A stretch of 64,000 nt of DNA from Coxiellaceae bacterium (GTDB lineage: Bacteria > Pseudomonadota > Gammaproteobacteria > Coxiellales > Coxiellaceae). Where the stretch lies: NCBI GenBank assembly GCA_029210045.1, contig JARGNX010000012.1, positions 24,996 through 88,995 of the forward strand. Reading direction: 5' to 3'. Both the position numbers and the translations under genes were made by a program. Below, piece by piece: positions 26,458 through 34,896 of the stretch; the first letter of the stretch is position 1; the number at the start of each line of letters is the position of its first letter. The notes under the pieces were generated by a model. The model did not search any database and had not been told where the DNA came from. It saw only the letters and a list, made by a program, of their open reading frames with translations.

Positions 26458-27528
26458 CTAAATCATCCGAGGGCGTCTCTCATCATCCACTCGGTAAGTG
26501 TCAGCAGGCGGATGGTTCGATGGCGGGGTTGGTGTGAGCGGGGAGCCAGCTTGTCTTGCGTCTAGGGGGTTTTGCCATAACGTGTCGGCGACTTCAGTCG
26601 TTACTGGTGCGGCCTTTTCTTCTGTAGAGGATGCGTAGGGAAGACTACTTTTTAATTGCTGTCTTTCAGTGAACTCTGTTGAGGCTAAGTTAAAGGCATC
26701 CCATAGCTCGGGTGTGTAAGTATAAGTACCACTGTTACTGTCTTGTAATTCGCCATGCAAGTTCAATGCGCCATGTACATTAATTAAGTGGGAGGCACTG
26801 GCAGGTGCGTCAGTTTCAGGATCACTCCTTAACATGGTGGCCATGATGTCGTATTGTACGTTGCCATGAGAGACTGGTTGAATGCGAATTTGATAATCTT
26901 TATCATGTGCCTTAATGCTATAGCCAGTATTGGCAAGTGTTAAAGCGCTGACAGCTGTAGAAAATGGTTCACTGCTGGCGCCGTGATTCAGATTGCTAAT
27001 ATCCACCACAGCGGTAAAGTAAGCGGGATCGTGTGTTGCCATTTCATGGTACATGCTGCGTCTGATTTGATGGGCGAGACTGCCTAGCTGTTCTTGCTGA
27101 TGTCTGTCTTCATCAGTGGCACGATCACCTAACAGTATAAGTATCCGTGCGGATTGGTCTAATAAAGAAAGTGCTTGTGCGTGGGTAATGGAAGTAGGGT
27201 TGCTATGTTTTATGACTTCCATATCAGCTGGTAAGCTAAAATCAGGGCGACTGCTCAGCTTATCAAGGTATTCGTGATGTTGGTGTAATAATGTTTGTTG
27301 AGAGGCATCCAGTGTGTAGGCATAGCGTGCACTCCAGTCATGAATGACCCGCGTGCAGCGCGTGACAATGCTGCGATTAAATTCATCAAGTGCTGACCCT
27401 TTGATAAGGGGGGTGGCATTGCGATTAAATTCAATAAATTGTTGAGCTATTGGGTAGTCAGGTGCGGTTGGTTTTTTTGTATTGAACATACTATAGAGTC
27501 TAGTCCAGCAATTGGATTGTTTTCTCAC
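26458..27528 (-). CDS. Orphan protein downstream of the Wip-like phosphatase
   Basis: 356 aa, no family recognised. The N-terminus is helical (about 20-170), a beta-rich segment follows (about 175-265: YSIKAHDKDYQIRIQPVSHGN and the like), and the tail is Pro/Thr-rich and disordered, ending DDERRPRMI. A short acidic patch near the C-terminus is common in Dot/Icm substrates but is weak evidence. It begins 65 bp after the phosphatase stop on the same strand, with no promoter box of its own seen, so it is probably the second gene of that unit. It may be a co-secreted effector. Confidence 0.7.
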   Translation of the reverse strand: MRKQSNCWTRLYSMFNTKKPTAPDYPIAQQFIEFNRNATPLIKGSALDEFNRSIVTRCTRVIHDWSARYAYTLDASQQTLLHQHHEYLDKLSSRPDFSLPADMEVIKHSNPTSITHAQALSLLDQSARILILLGDRATDEDRHQQEQLGSLAHQIRRSMYHEMATHDPAYFTAVVDISNLNHGASSEPFSTAVSALTLANTGYSIKAHDKDYQIRIQPVSHGNVQYDIMATMLRSDPETDAPASASHLINVHGALNLHGELQDSNSGTYTYTPELWDAFNLASTEFTERQQLKSSLPYASSTEEKAAPVTTEVADTLWQNPLDARQAGSPLTPTPPSNHPPADTYRVDDERRPRMI

Positions 27529-27593
27529 GATAGTAGCCTTATTTTATGTCTCCCAGTCAACGAGTATATAGAGCAATAACCTTGATGTCACTG

Positions 27594-29825
27594 TTATGGA
27601 AATGAACAACGGCGGTGTGGCGTTTCAGTATTTTGGTGACTTGTATCTGCCAGACAAGGCTTGGGTATTTGACGTTTCGTATGAAACAGTGTCGTTGTAT
27701 TTTTGTCGCTGTAAGGTTTGGCTGCGGAAGCGCGTGCTGGTGCTGTAGTGGGGGACGTGTTGGTTTCTACATTATTTGATTCTGTTGGCTCTGTTTCTTG
27801 TGGCGCAGTGGTTGTCTTGCTGTTTAACTGTAGGCGCCGTCTTGTTGTTTTTTTCTTGAATAGATTATTCCACCAGCGCTTTATGCGCTGTCCGATACTT
27901 AAGTGTGAATGCTGATCTAAACCGGTGATGCGTTTTTCTAACAGCGTTTTGGTTGCGCGGCGAAAGCTACGATGTTGTGTCGGTACGCAGGTTTGTTGTT
28001 TTCGGTTTAGGTAACTGGGTTTTTCGTAAGGTAGCGATTCATGGTTTGCAAGTGCTGGCAATTGTCGTCGTTGCCACCAGTGTGTTTGGTTGTCAGTTAT
28101 TTGCTGGTAAATATTATATAAAGCATCTACCGCTGCAATGGTGTCAGAAAGTTCACGCCTATCTTCTAGTGTATCAACCGATTGCAAAATAGCTAACATG
28201 GCATGCAAATGATAACTGTAGTGGCCGTCGGCTGGATTGTAGGGAATGTATGCTGCGGTTTGTTCGTTACCAAGTTGTTGATTAATAAAATTTTCAAACC
28301 ACTGGTAACAATATTCAGCAGAGATCGTTTTCTCTGTGCCACCGCCGTATTTAGCATGGCGGAGTTGTTGTAAGTTAGATAGCTGCTCTAATGTTTTTTG
28401 TTGGAGTGCTCTTGTTTTTTTATAGCCCGATAGTGTAATGCTTTCTCTTAAGCCATGTATGATTAATTTGAAGTCATGGGCTTTAAGGCCTGCAGTGTTG
28501 TTCGATAATGTATTGATGAATGCTTGGCATTTTAGACTATTTCGAGCTTCAATTAGCGCTCGTAGGCTTTCTATATAATTATTTATTTTGGGGTGTTTGA
28601 AATAGTTAAACTTTTGCTTACGCACAATATAATAGGGTAGTTCTCCTCCAGTGAGAGGGGCGATTCTCCCGGTGTCACGATCTCTCGCTTTTTTGCCTAA
28701 GTTATTATCGATGTTTGTGCAGTTGCCGCTTGTGGGGTTTGTATCCTGCCCTTCATGGCCATGCAAAAAATGCAGGCGATATCCATGTTGATGACCGGGC
28801 TGTTCAAGGTGATCTGTTACGTCGGTTATTATATAGCCAAATATATTGAGTTTATTATATTTTCCGCCCTTGCGGTTCCATGCACAACGTAATACAGGAA
28901 ATTTTGGAGGTATGCTCGTTCGCTCTTCTATCCCTCTTAGGTGTTCGCTATAGAAAGCGTGTTCATCAAAACAGGAAAAATCATCTTGTTGTAATGATTG
29001 GCGGAAGCGCAGATTGATGACATTGATCGTTTTAGCTAACTGATCAATAGAGTCATCTTGATAATCTACGTTAAAGCGAGCGGCGGCAGAACGAATGGTT
29101 TCCAGCCCAGCAGGAGCGTGACTCATGATGGTTATTTGTGGTGGGGCGCTGTCACCATCTATGTGGTAGTCGAATAACTTTAATTGCGGTAAATAAGTAT
29201 CATGCCAAAAACTTAGTATTTCCTCATCATTGATTAACCCATAAATTTTTGAATAACGAAATGCGATAAATGAGCAAATTTGTGGCTGTGAAGTAATATT
29301 ATTTCTTTTATTAGCGATAGCCAGCCTAATAAATTCCATGCTGTGATTGGAAAATAAAATAGTAGATTTTAGGCCTTTCTGTTTCAGTATATTTAATAGC
29401 GTGATCGTCAATAAATCATTACTGCCGCGGTCAGCCAGTTCATCGCCAATCAATCGCACTAAGTTGACGTTACGCAATTGCATGTGATTGATAATTTCAA
29501 TAAAGCGATCAAGTTTGGGTTGATCGAGGTTATTGATGCCTAGGTTAACTTCTTTATGCTGAGGCTTAAAATTATTTTCATTAGCGGCAGCGTCATCGTA
29601 AATATCGTGTAGTTCTTGATAGAATTTTTTCGCTGTTTCTCTGTCGCAATCGAAATATAAAACGCCTTCGCGTAACAGTGTGTAGATAAGTTTTAGTGTG
29701 TTGCCGTGTAAGTCGCCGATATTGATTTGTTCGTGGGGACTGGCGACAGGGTATTGATGGTGCCCGGGATATCGGTTTAAGTTAGTGGTTGTGGTATCAA
29801 GTTCAGGCTTGTTACTGGTTCGCAT
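27594..29825 (-). CDS. WipA/WipB-like PPP-family phosphatase, candidate Dot/Icm effector
   Basis: 743 aa from the ATG at 29825 (TGAGGT just upstream; the frame also opens at a TTG four codons earlier). PPP metallophosphatase motifs appear in order: GDLHGN (Asp38, His40), LIGDELADRG (Asp128, Arg133), SNHSMEF (Asn160, His161, in place of GNHE), SHAP, and HGHEG. The GDELADRG and SNHxxEF variants are those of the Legionella effectors WipA (tyrosine phosphatase) and WipB (Ser/Thr phosphatase). All metal ligands expected from these motifs are present, so it should be active. Target and residue specificity are unknown. The last 150 residues are basic and low-complexity, unlike Wip proteins. A PmrA-like box lies upstream. 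Confidence 0.8.
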   Translation of the reverse strand: MRTSNKPELDTTTTNLNRYPGHHQYPVASPHEQINIGDLHGNTLKLIYTLLREGVLYFDCDRETAKKFYQELHDIYDDAAANENNFKPQHKEVNLGINNLDQPKLDRFIEIINHMQLRNVNLVRLIGDELADRGSNDLLTITLLNILKQKGLKSTILFSNHSMEFIRLAIANKRNNITSQPQICSFIAFRYSKIYGLINDEEILSFWHDTYLPQLKLFDYHIDGDSAPPQITIMSHAPAGLETIRSAAARFNVDYQDDSIDQLAKTINVINLRFRQSLQQDDFSCFDEHAFYSEHLRGIEERTSIPPKFPVLRCAWNRKGGKYNKLNIFGYIITDVTDHLEQPGHQHGYRLHFLHGHEGQDTNPTSGNCTNIDNNLGKKARDRDTGRIAPLTGGELPYYIVRKQKFNYFKHPKINNYIESLRALIEARNSLKCQAFINTLSNNTAGLKAHDFKLIIHGLRESITLSGYKKTRALQQKTLEQLSNLQQLRHAKYGGGTEKTISAEYCYQWFENFINQQLGNEQTAAYIPYNPADGHYSYHLHAMLAILQSVDTLEDRRELSDTIAAVDALYNIYQQITDNQTHWWQRRQLPALANHESLPYEKPSYLNRKQQTCVPTQHRSFRRATKTLLEKRITGLDQHSHLSIGQRIKRWWNNLFKKKTTRRRLQLNSKTTTAPQETEPTESNNVETNTSPTTAPARASAAKPYSDKNTTTLFHTKRQIPKPCLADTSHQNTETPHRRCSFP

Positions 29826-29871
29826 GACGTACCTCAAAATCGTCTATGCTCGCTAACCCCAACTGCACACT

Positions 29872-29903
29872 ATAATATACTATTTATGTTAACGATATAT
29901 TAA
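29872..29903 (-). promoter_or_regulatory. PmrA-box-like promoter of the Wip-like phosphatase
   Basis: On the minus strand, TTAA (29903-29900) and TTAA (29892-29889) are 11 bp apart. TATTAT (29877-29872) begins 15 bp after the second. It has the same geometry as the box before the giant gene and the best -10 of the set. The start codon follows about 47 bp on. Confidence 0.65.
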
Positions 29904-29944
29904 ATTGCACATATAAAACTAATGAATTATACGCTTTCTTGATA

Positions 29945-30120
29945 TGACTGGATGCCGGATCGGGGTCCGGCATGACAGAGCTTGCTGTTTTTGTTGTATT
30001 GATATGACTGGATGCCGGACCTTTCCTCCGCTTGCCCTGAGGAAACCGCGAAGCGGTCGTCTCGAAGGGGCGTCTCTGGCCCGACTATATTGTCATCCCT
30101 GGCCCCGACCAGGGATCCAA
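29945..30120. repeat. Cluster of REP-like palindromes between the Wip-like gene and sodC
   Basis: Two copies of TGACTGGATGCCGGA (from 29945 and 30005) lie in the same orientation. The first closes with a matching TCCGGCATGAC arm; the second is interrupted by unrelated sequence (CCTGAGGAAACCGCGAAGCG). A third palindrome, GTCATCCCTGG...CCAGGGATCC, follows. With the promoter (29872-29903) and the sodC terminator this accounts for the 368-base gene-free gap. Confidence 0.8.
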
Positions 30121-30137
30121 TCATTTGATTTATATAG

Positions 30138-30177
30138 AAAAATTTGATCATTCCGCACTGATCAAATTTGATCAGTG
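30138..30177 (-). terminator. Terminator hairpins downstream of sodC
   Basis: 30156-30177 is a perfect 22-base palindrome (CACTGATCAAA and its mirror). On the minus strand AAATTTGATCA (30169-30159) can also pair with TGATCAAATTT (30150-30140), followed by TTC. The two structures are mutually exclusive. The position just past the sodC stop fits a terminator. Confidence 0.6.
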
Positions 30178-30193
30178 GGATTTGACAGGCTCG

Positions 30194-30685
30194 TTAGTGA
30201 ATAACGCCGCAGGCCAAACGCGGTCCACCGCCACCTAAAGGTTTGGGGACATCGGCATAATTATCACCGTGCAGATGGATCATTAAGCTGTGGCCTTTGA
30301 TTTTATCAACGGTTAAATGCGGTGCTATGACAGCCGTATAGGCATCACCTTTTTTGTTTACTTCCAGTCGTGGTAAATCACCGCGGTGGCCATATTTGTA
30401 GGGTCCCATATGTTGCTTGGTATCGAGCGGATCGTAGTGACCGCCGGCGGCTTGGCCTTTATTGCCGCAGTCAGGTTTGACGTGTACATGAAAGCCGTGA
30501 TCACCCGGTGGCAGGCCGTGCAAATTGGGTGTTAGCTTTAAACCTTTGTCGGTATCTGTTGCGGTGACAGTGCCAACGGCTGTTTTTTGGCCATTGAGCA
30601 AATGCATAGTAATCACCAAGGGTTTGCTGTGTGCGAGTGCGGTGGCAGTGACCAATGAGAGTGCAATGGTGGCTAGCAATTTCAT
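30194..30685 (-). CDS. sodC: Periplasmic Cu/Zn superoxide dismutase
   Basis: 163 aa with a signal peptide (about 1-18, ending ALAHS). Copper/zinc ligands: GFHVHVKPDC, AGGHYDP, GHRGDLP and HLHGDNY. A conserved Cys pair (Cys in KPDC and in ACGVIH) makes the structural disulfide. The C-terminus GGGGPRLACGVIH is the family signature. It dismutates superoxide in the periplasm, typically protecting intracellular bacteria against host oxidative burst. Single gene, divergent from anmK with a 62-bp gap. Confidence 0.96.
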   Translation of the reverse strand: MKLLATIALSLVTATALAHSKPLVITMHLLNGQKTAVGTVTATDTDKGLKLTPNLHGLPPGDHGFHVHVKPDCGNKGQAAGGHYDPLDTKQHMGPYKYGHRGDLPRLEVNKKGDAYTAVIAPHLTVDKIKGHSLMIHLHGDNYADVPKPLGGGGPRLACGVIH

Positions 30686-30747
30686 GATAAATTCCGTTAA
30701 GTTGGTGTTGAGATGATTGTAACAAATCGAAAGGGGTGTGTGCTATC

Positions 30748-32019
30748 ATGCCGGCCATGAATAAGAAGACTTTATATACAGCAATTGGCACCATGTCGGG
30801 CACTTCGATGGATGGTGTTGATGTGGCGATGATACGCACTAATGGCATGGATAAAATTGAGTCACTAGGTCATGTGTCGCTTGCTTATCCTGCAGCACTG
30901 CAAGGCGATTTAAAACAATTGGCGCAGTTAGCCTCGGAGGCGAAAGGCGATGTAGCTATTGTGCAGCAGCGTTGTGATCATTGGGCAGCTAGCTTGCAGC
31001 AATTAACGCAATATCATGCGCAAGCGATTGAGCAATTGATGCAGCAAGTTGATATGCCGGTAGATGTGGTGGGATTTCATGGCCAGACTTTATATCACGC
31101 ACCACATGATGGTTTAACCCTTCAAGTGGGTGATGCGGACTATTTATCGCGGGAGTTGGGCTTGCCGCTGGTGCATCAGTTTCGTATGCAAGATGTGTCA
31201 CTGGGTGGTCAGGGTGCACCGCTAGCACCGGCCTATCATCAAGCGTTGGTGTTACGCGATCAGTTGGCTCCCGCGGTAGTGATTAATTGCGGTGGTATTA
31301 GTAATGTAACGGTTGTTGAAGGCAGTGGTTGGGATCAAGTGCATGCCAGTGATATTGGGCCTGGTAATGGTTTAATCGATCGTTTGGTGATGATGGCAAC
31401 TAATGGTGAACAACATTATGACAAAGACGGTTGTTTTGCATCACAAGGTCAATTGGATGCTGAACTGTTACATCAGTTATGGCAAACCGCCGTGTGCGGT
31501 GATACGCAAAGATTTGCTGATAAGCCGTGGCCTAAATCGTTAGATATTCACGACTTGCAGTTGCCAGCGAATATTGCGCTGCAGGGGCAGGGTTTTTATG
31601 ATGCCTGTTATACCATGACGTATTTTACTGCAGATATGTTGGTGCGGGGGTTGTTGACTGGATCCCGGATCAAGTCCGGGATGACAAGCGATGAGTCCGG
31701 GATGACAAGCGGGGAGTCCGGGATAACAAGCGGAGAGTCCGGGATGACAAGCGATGAGTCTGGGATCCAGCAGCGTATTATTCTCGCTGGCGGCGGTTGG
31801 AATAACCCGGTATTGCTTCAGTTATTTAAACAGTTAGTCGAGCAACATTTGCCGCAAACAAAAGTGCTGCTGTGTGATCAAGTGCATTGGCAATCACAAG
31901 CAATTGAAGCGGAAATTTTTGCGTATTTAGCGGTGCGTCGTCTATTGCAATTGCCTGCTTCGGGTCCTTATACAACTGGCGTGAGTGAATTATGTTTAGC
32001 CGGGGAGTTGGTGAAGTGA
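30748..32019 (+). CDS. anmK: Anhydro-N-acetylmuramic acid kinase with an in-frame repeat insertion
   Basis: Cell-wall recycling kinase: anhydroMurNAc to MurNAc-6-phosphate. Motifs: GTMSGTSMDGVDVAMI, VGFHGQTLYH, QVGDADYLS, FRMQDVSLGGQGAPLAP, NCGGISNVT, DIGPGNGLID, and ILAGGGWNNP. The start at 30748 is preceded by AGGGG 11 bp upstream; the frame also opens at a GTG at 30736. At 423 aa it is about 50 longer than E. coli AnmK (369). Some 38 extra residues just before ILAGGG come from a REP-like palindrome and 21-bp repeats. The insert keeps the frame and falls between conserved blocks, so activity may survive. It overlaps the FNR gene by 4 bp. Confidence 0.93.
   Translation: MPAMNKKTLYTAIGTMSGTSMDGVDVAMIRTNGMDKIESLGHVSLAYPAALQGDLKQLAQLASEAKGDVAIVQQRCDHWAASLQQLTQYHAQAIEQLMQQVDMPVDVVGFHGQTLYHAPHDGLTLQVGDADYLSRELGLPLVHQFRMQDVSLGGQGAPLAPAYHQALVLRDQLAPAVVINCGGISNVTVVEGSGWDQVHASDIGPGNGLIDRLVMMATNGEQHYDKDGCFASQGQLDAELLHQLWQTAVCGDTQRFADKPWPKSLDIHDLQLPANIALQGQGFYDACYTMTYFTADMLVRGLLTGSRIKSGMTSDESGMTSGESGITSGESGMTSDESGIQQRIILAGGGWNNPVLLQLFKQLVEQHLPQTKVLLCDQVHWQSQAIEAEIFAYLAVRRLLQLPASGPYTTGVSELCLAGELVK
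31657..31771. repeat. REP-like palindrome with four 21-bp repeats inside anmK
   Basis: Begins CTGGATCCCGGATCAAGTCC and ends TCTGGGATCCAG. Inside, the unit AGTCCGGGATGACAAGCGATG starts at 31673, 31694, 31715 and 31736, with a fifth partial unit at 31757. Because 21 is a multiple of three it encodes the heptapeptide SGMTSDE repeated in frame. Confidence 0.9.
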
Positions 32020-32708
32020 ATGATATGAGGAAAATAAAATGCAATGATTGTTGTTTGCATCCGATTTGTTTGCCGATGGGTTTAACGGATCAACAAATGC
32101 AGACGGTGTCGTCATTGATTGATCGCAGTATTAAGGTTGAGCGCGGTGAAATTTTATATCGAGCGGGTGACGAATTTTCTGCATTATATGCGGTGCAATC
32201 GGGCGCCTTTAAATGTACGCAAGCATCAAGTAATGGTACTGAGAAGTTGTTAACTTTTCATCTGCCTGGTGAGCTATTTGGTTTTGATGCTATTTATGAT
32301 AAGCATTACGTTACTACAGTAGTGGCACTGGACACGAGCACAGTATGCAAAATTCCATTTGAAGACTTATTGAAAGTGGCGGGTGAATTGCCTGCTTTAC
32401 AAAAACAAATGTTTTGTATGATGAGTGGCCAGATGTCGCGTGATTCATTTTCTAGTCGGCAGGCAACAGCCATGCAGAGTATGACCGGATTTTTAACCAA
32501 TTTATCGTCTCGTTATAAGCGCAGAGGTTGTTCGCCGACACAATTTAATTTACCGATGTCGCGAGAGGATATTGGTAATTATTTGGGCTTGGCGAGTGAA
32601 ACGGTCAGTCGTTTATTGACTCAATTAGAGAAACAGCAGGTGATCACTGTTAGGCGTCGTCATATTACCTTATTAGACCAGTTGCAGTTGCAGTCGTTAA
32701 TGGCTTAA
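32016..32708 (+). CDS. fnr: FNR-type oxygen-responsive Crp/Fnr regulator
   Basis: Global regulator of the aerobic/anaerobic switch, carrying an O2-labile [4Fe-4S] cluster. Cluster ligands are visible: Cys9, Cys12 and Cys18 (KCNDCCLHPICLP) and Cys111 (STVCKIPFEDL), with the FNR spacing. Then come a cyclic-nucleotide-type beta roll (GDEFSALYAVQSGAFK, LPGELFGFDAI), a dimer helix and the HTH, MSREDIGNYLGLASETVSRLL, where the recognition helix E-SR contacts TTGAT. I chose the GTG at 32016: GGGGAG is 8 bp upstream and GTGA overlaps the anmK stop. It shows FNR-like cysteines and should not be read as a plain Crp. Confidence 0.93.
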   Translation: MNDMRKIKCNDCCLHPICLPMGLTDQQMQTVSSLIDRSIKVERGEILYRAGDEFSALYAVQSGAFKCTQASSNGTEKLLTFHLPGELFGFDAIYDKHYVTTVVALDTSTVCKIPFEDLLKVAGELPALQKQMFCMMSGQMSRDSFSSRQATAMQSMTGFLTNLSSRYKRRGCSPTQFNLPMSREDIGNYLGLASETVSRLLTQLEKQQVITVRRRHITLLDQLQLQSLMA

Positions 32709-32720
32709 TATAACTGTTAC

Positions 32721-33935
32721 ATGAATACAAAATTACACCCGATCTTCTTATTTGGTCTAATCGTTGTGATGGGCACGATTGGTGTGATAGCGAATGATGT
32801 ATTTAGCCCAGCCATGCCATCTGTTCTTGCCGCACTTGATACTAATAAATCGTTAGTTCAATTAACTGTCACCTGTTATATGTTTGCCTTTTGTATTGCG
32901 CAGTTATTTTACGGGCCACTATCTGATCGATTTGGTCGTCGACGCATGGTGATGATTGGCTTTTCAATTGCGTGGTTTGGCACATTGATTTGTTACTTGT
33001 CTTCGCATATAGGTATGTTGATGGTGGGGCGAGCGGTACAGGGTTTGGGAATGTCAGCAGGGGTGGTGATCTATCGTGCGATGATGCGTGATGTGTATGG
33101 CAAGTGGGCGCAGCTATCGCGCTTTGCTTCGTATATTATGATTGCTATTGCGCTTATATTAATGGCATCGCTAGCTTTAGGTGGATATCTGCAGCAATAT
33201 TTTGGTTGGCGAGCTAACTTTGTATTTATGCTCGGTTATATTCTGTTTTTCTTAATCGTTATGTTTGCTTGGTTACCTGAAACTAATCGTTACTTACATG
33301 AAACACCATTGCAGCCGCGTATTTTAATGTCACGCTACTGGTTATTGTTTAGTAATGCACAGTTTATGGGCGCAGCGCTAATGGCGGGATTAAGCTACAG
33401 CAGTATTTTAATCTACTTGATTGAGAGTCCATTTTTGCTGCAGCATGTCGTTGGCTTATCGCCCGTGCAATATGGTTGGACAGCATTTGCCATTGCGGGC
33501 TGTTTAGGCGTAGCGAATATTTTAAATAGCGTTATTGTCTCACGCGTTGGCACGTATGCCATGTTGTTGAGTGGTGCAATTATTATGTTGGTAGCGGCGC
33601 TGTTATGTTTATTGGCCTATGCCATGGGTTATATGAATGCATGGGTGATTGTACTGCCAGGCGGGCTATTCATCTTTGGTGTCGGTCTATTATTTGAAAA
33701 TGCCACCAGTACTGCTTTATCGCCTTATTCAAAAATGGCAGGTACAGCAGGAGCAACTTATGGTTTTACGCAAATATTAGTGGCATCTATTATGAGTGCG
33801 TTGATTTCGATACCGCACGATCATACACAACGCGCGATGTCGATGATGTTTTTGTTTATCGCATTGGCCTGTTTAGTATTATGTATATATTTCGTATCGC
33901 GAGGGGGTAAAGGTGCGCGCCGTAACACTGACTGA
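32721..33935 (+). CDS. MFS drug-efflux transporter, Bcr/CflA type
   Basis: 404 aa, 12 predicted membrane segments. The N-terminal segment VIANDVFSPAMPSVLAAL and the loop motif GPLSDRFGRRRMVMIGF (MFS motif A) are those of Bcr/CflA-like proton-coupled efflux pumps; RAVQGLGMSAGVVIYRAMMRD is the Bcr-type motif in TM4-5. Substrate unknown. It begins 12 bp after fnr and its last 23 bp overlap the next gene, so it belongs to the anmK-fnr-MFS-qor run and may be under oxygen-linked control; that last point is inferred. Confidence 0.88.
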   Translation: MNTKLHPIFLFGLIVVMGTIGVIANDVFSPAMPSVLAALDTNKSLVQLTVTCYMFAFCIAQLFYGPLSDRFGRRRMVMIGFSIAWFGTLICYLSSHIGMLMVGRAVQGLGMSAGVVIYRAMMRDVYGKWAQLSRFASYIMIAIALILMASLALGGYLQQYFGWRANFVFMLGYILFFLIVMFAWLPETNRYLHETPLQPRILMSRYWLLFSNAQFMGAALMAGLSYSSILIYLIESPFLLQHVVGLSPVQYGWTAFAIAGCLGVANILNSVIVSRVGTYAMLLSGAIIMLVAALLCLLAYAMGYMNAWVIVLPGGLFIFGVGLLFENATSTALSPYSKMAGTAGATYGFTQILVASIMSALISIPHDHTQRAMSMMFLFIALACLVLCIYFVSRGGKGARRNTD

Positions 33936-34896
33936 ATTTGGTAAGCCTGAAGTGATGAAAATCACACCGATTGATTTTCCGCAAATACAGGCTGGAACAG
34001 TATTGGTAAAGGTAGAAGCTGTTGGTATTAATCGTGCCGATGTATTACAAAGGCAAGGCAAGTATCCACCACCAGCGGGCGAGTCTGATATTTTAGGTTT
34101 GGAAGTCAGCGGCGTGATCAGTGATATTGCTGATGATGTGAGTGGTTGGTCTGTCGGTGATCGTGTGTGTGCGTTGGTGGGCAGTGGTGCTTATGCTGAA
34201 TATTGTGCCGTTGATGCGGGCATGTTAATGCCTATGCCGCAGTCGCTCTCCTTTGAGCAAGCCGCGGCTATTCCAGAAGCATTTTTAACTGCCATGCAGG
34301 CATTATTTACATTGGGTGAGTTAAGTAGCAATGAGTCTGTATTGATACATGCTGGGGCAAGTGGTGTGGGGACGGCTGCGGTGCAGTTAGCAAAAAGTAA
34401 AAGTGCTACAGTGTTTTTTACCGCAGGTTCAGATGCAAAAATCGAAAAAGTAAAATCACTCGGAGGCGATGTTGGTATCAACTACAAACAACAAACCTTT
34501 CGTGATGAGATTTTGCAGCACACTCAAGAGCGTGGCGTTGATGTGATTTTAGACTTTATTGGCGCCGCATACTTTGATGATAATATACAGTGCTTGGCAA
34601 AAGGTGGGCGACTGATTAATATAGCGATGATGCAAGGCTCGCGCGCAGAGTTGAGCTTGCGCCGGCTGATTAGTTATCGACTGCAGATAAAAGGGTTGAT
34701 TATGCGTAGTCGCCGTATCGAGGCTAAACGTGAAATGACGCAGCGATTTGTACAGCATTTTCTTCCATTGTTTGATCAGCAACTGTTGCAGCCCGTAGTA
34801 GATGCCACGTTTTCTATTGAGCAAGTGGCTGAAGCACATCAGTACATGGAAGATAATAAAAATACCGGCAAGATTATCCTAAGCTTGCAACGCTAG
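33913..34896 (+). CDS. NAD(P)H:quinone oxidoreductase, PIG3-like medium-chain dehydrogenase
   Basis: 327 aa starting at a GTG inside the 3' end of the MFS gene. Zinc-independent medium-chain dehydrogenase/reductase. Motifs: GINRADVLQRQGKYPPPAG (PIG3/TP53I3-type), LGLEVSGVI, GDRVCALVGSGAYAEY, nucleotide-binding HAGASGVGTAAVQLAK, and IGAAYFDDN. No structural-zinc cysteine cluster is present, as expected for the quinone oxidoreductase branch. It probably reduces quinones with NADPH. Its 3' end overlaps the convergent orphan gene by 23 bp. Confidence 0.9.
   Translation: MRAVTLTEFGKPEVMKITPIDFPQIQAGTVLVKVEAVGINRADVLQRQGKYPPPAGESDILGLEVSGVISDIADDVSGWSVGDRVCALVGSGAYAEYCAVDAGMLMPMPQSLSFEQAAAIPEAFLTAMQALFTLGELSSNESVLIHAGASGVGTAAVQLAKSKSATVFFTAGSDAKIEKVKSLGGDVGINYKQQTFRDEILQHTQERGVDVILDFIGAAYFDDNIQCLAKGGRLINIAMMQGSRAELSLRRLISYRLQIKGLIMRSRRIEAKREMTQRFVQHFLPLFDQQLLQPVVDATFSIEQVAEAHQYMEDNKNTGKIILSLQR

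Noticed and set aside
31673..31771. 21-bp repeats in anmK as a CRISPR or intergenic satellite
   Set aside because: Units are contiguous, have no spacers, and are read in frame within a conserved gene.
32016..32708. Plain cAMP-type Crp annotation
   Set aside because: The four cysteines with FNR spacing and the E-SR recognition helix identify an Fe-S FNR-type protein.
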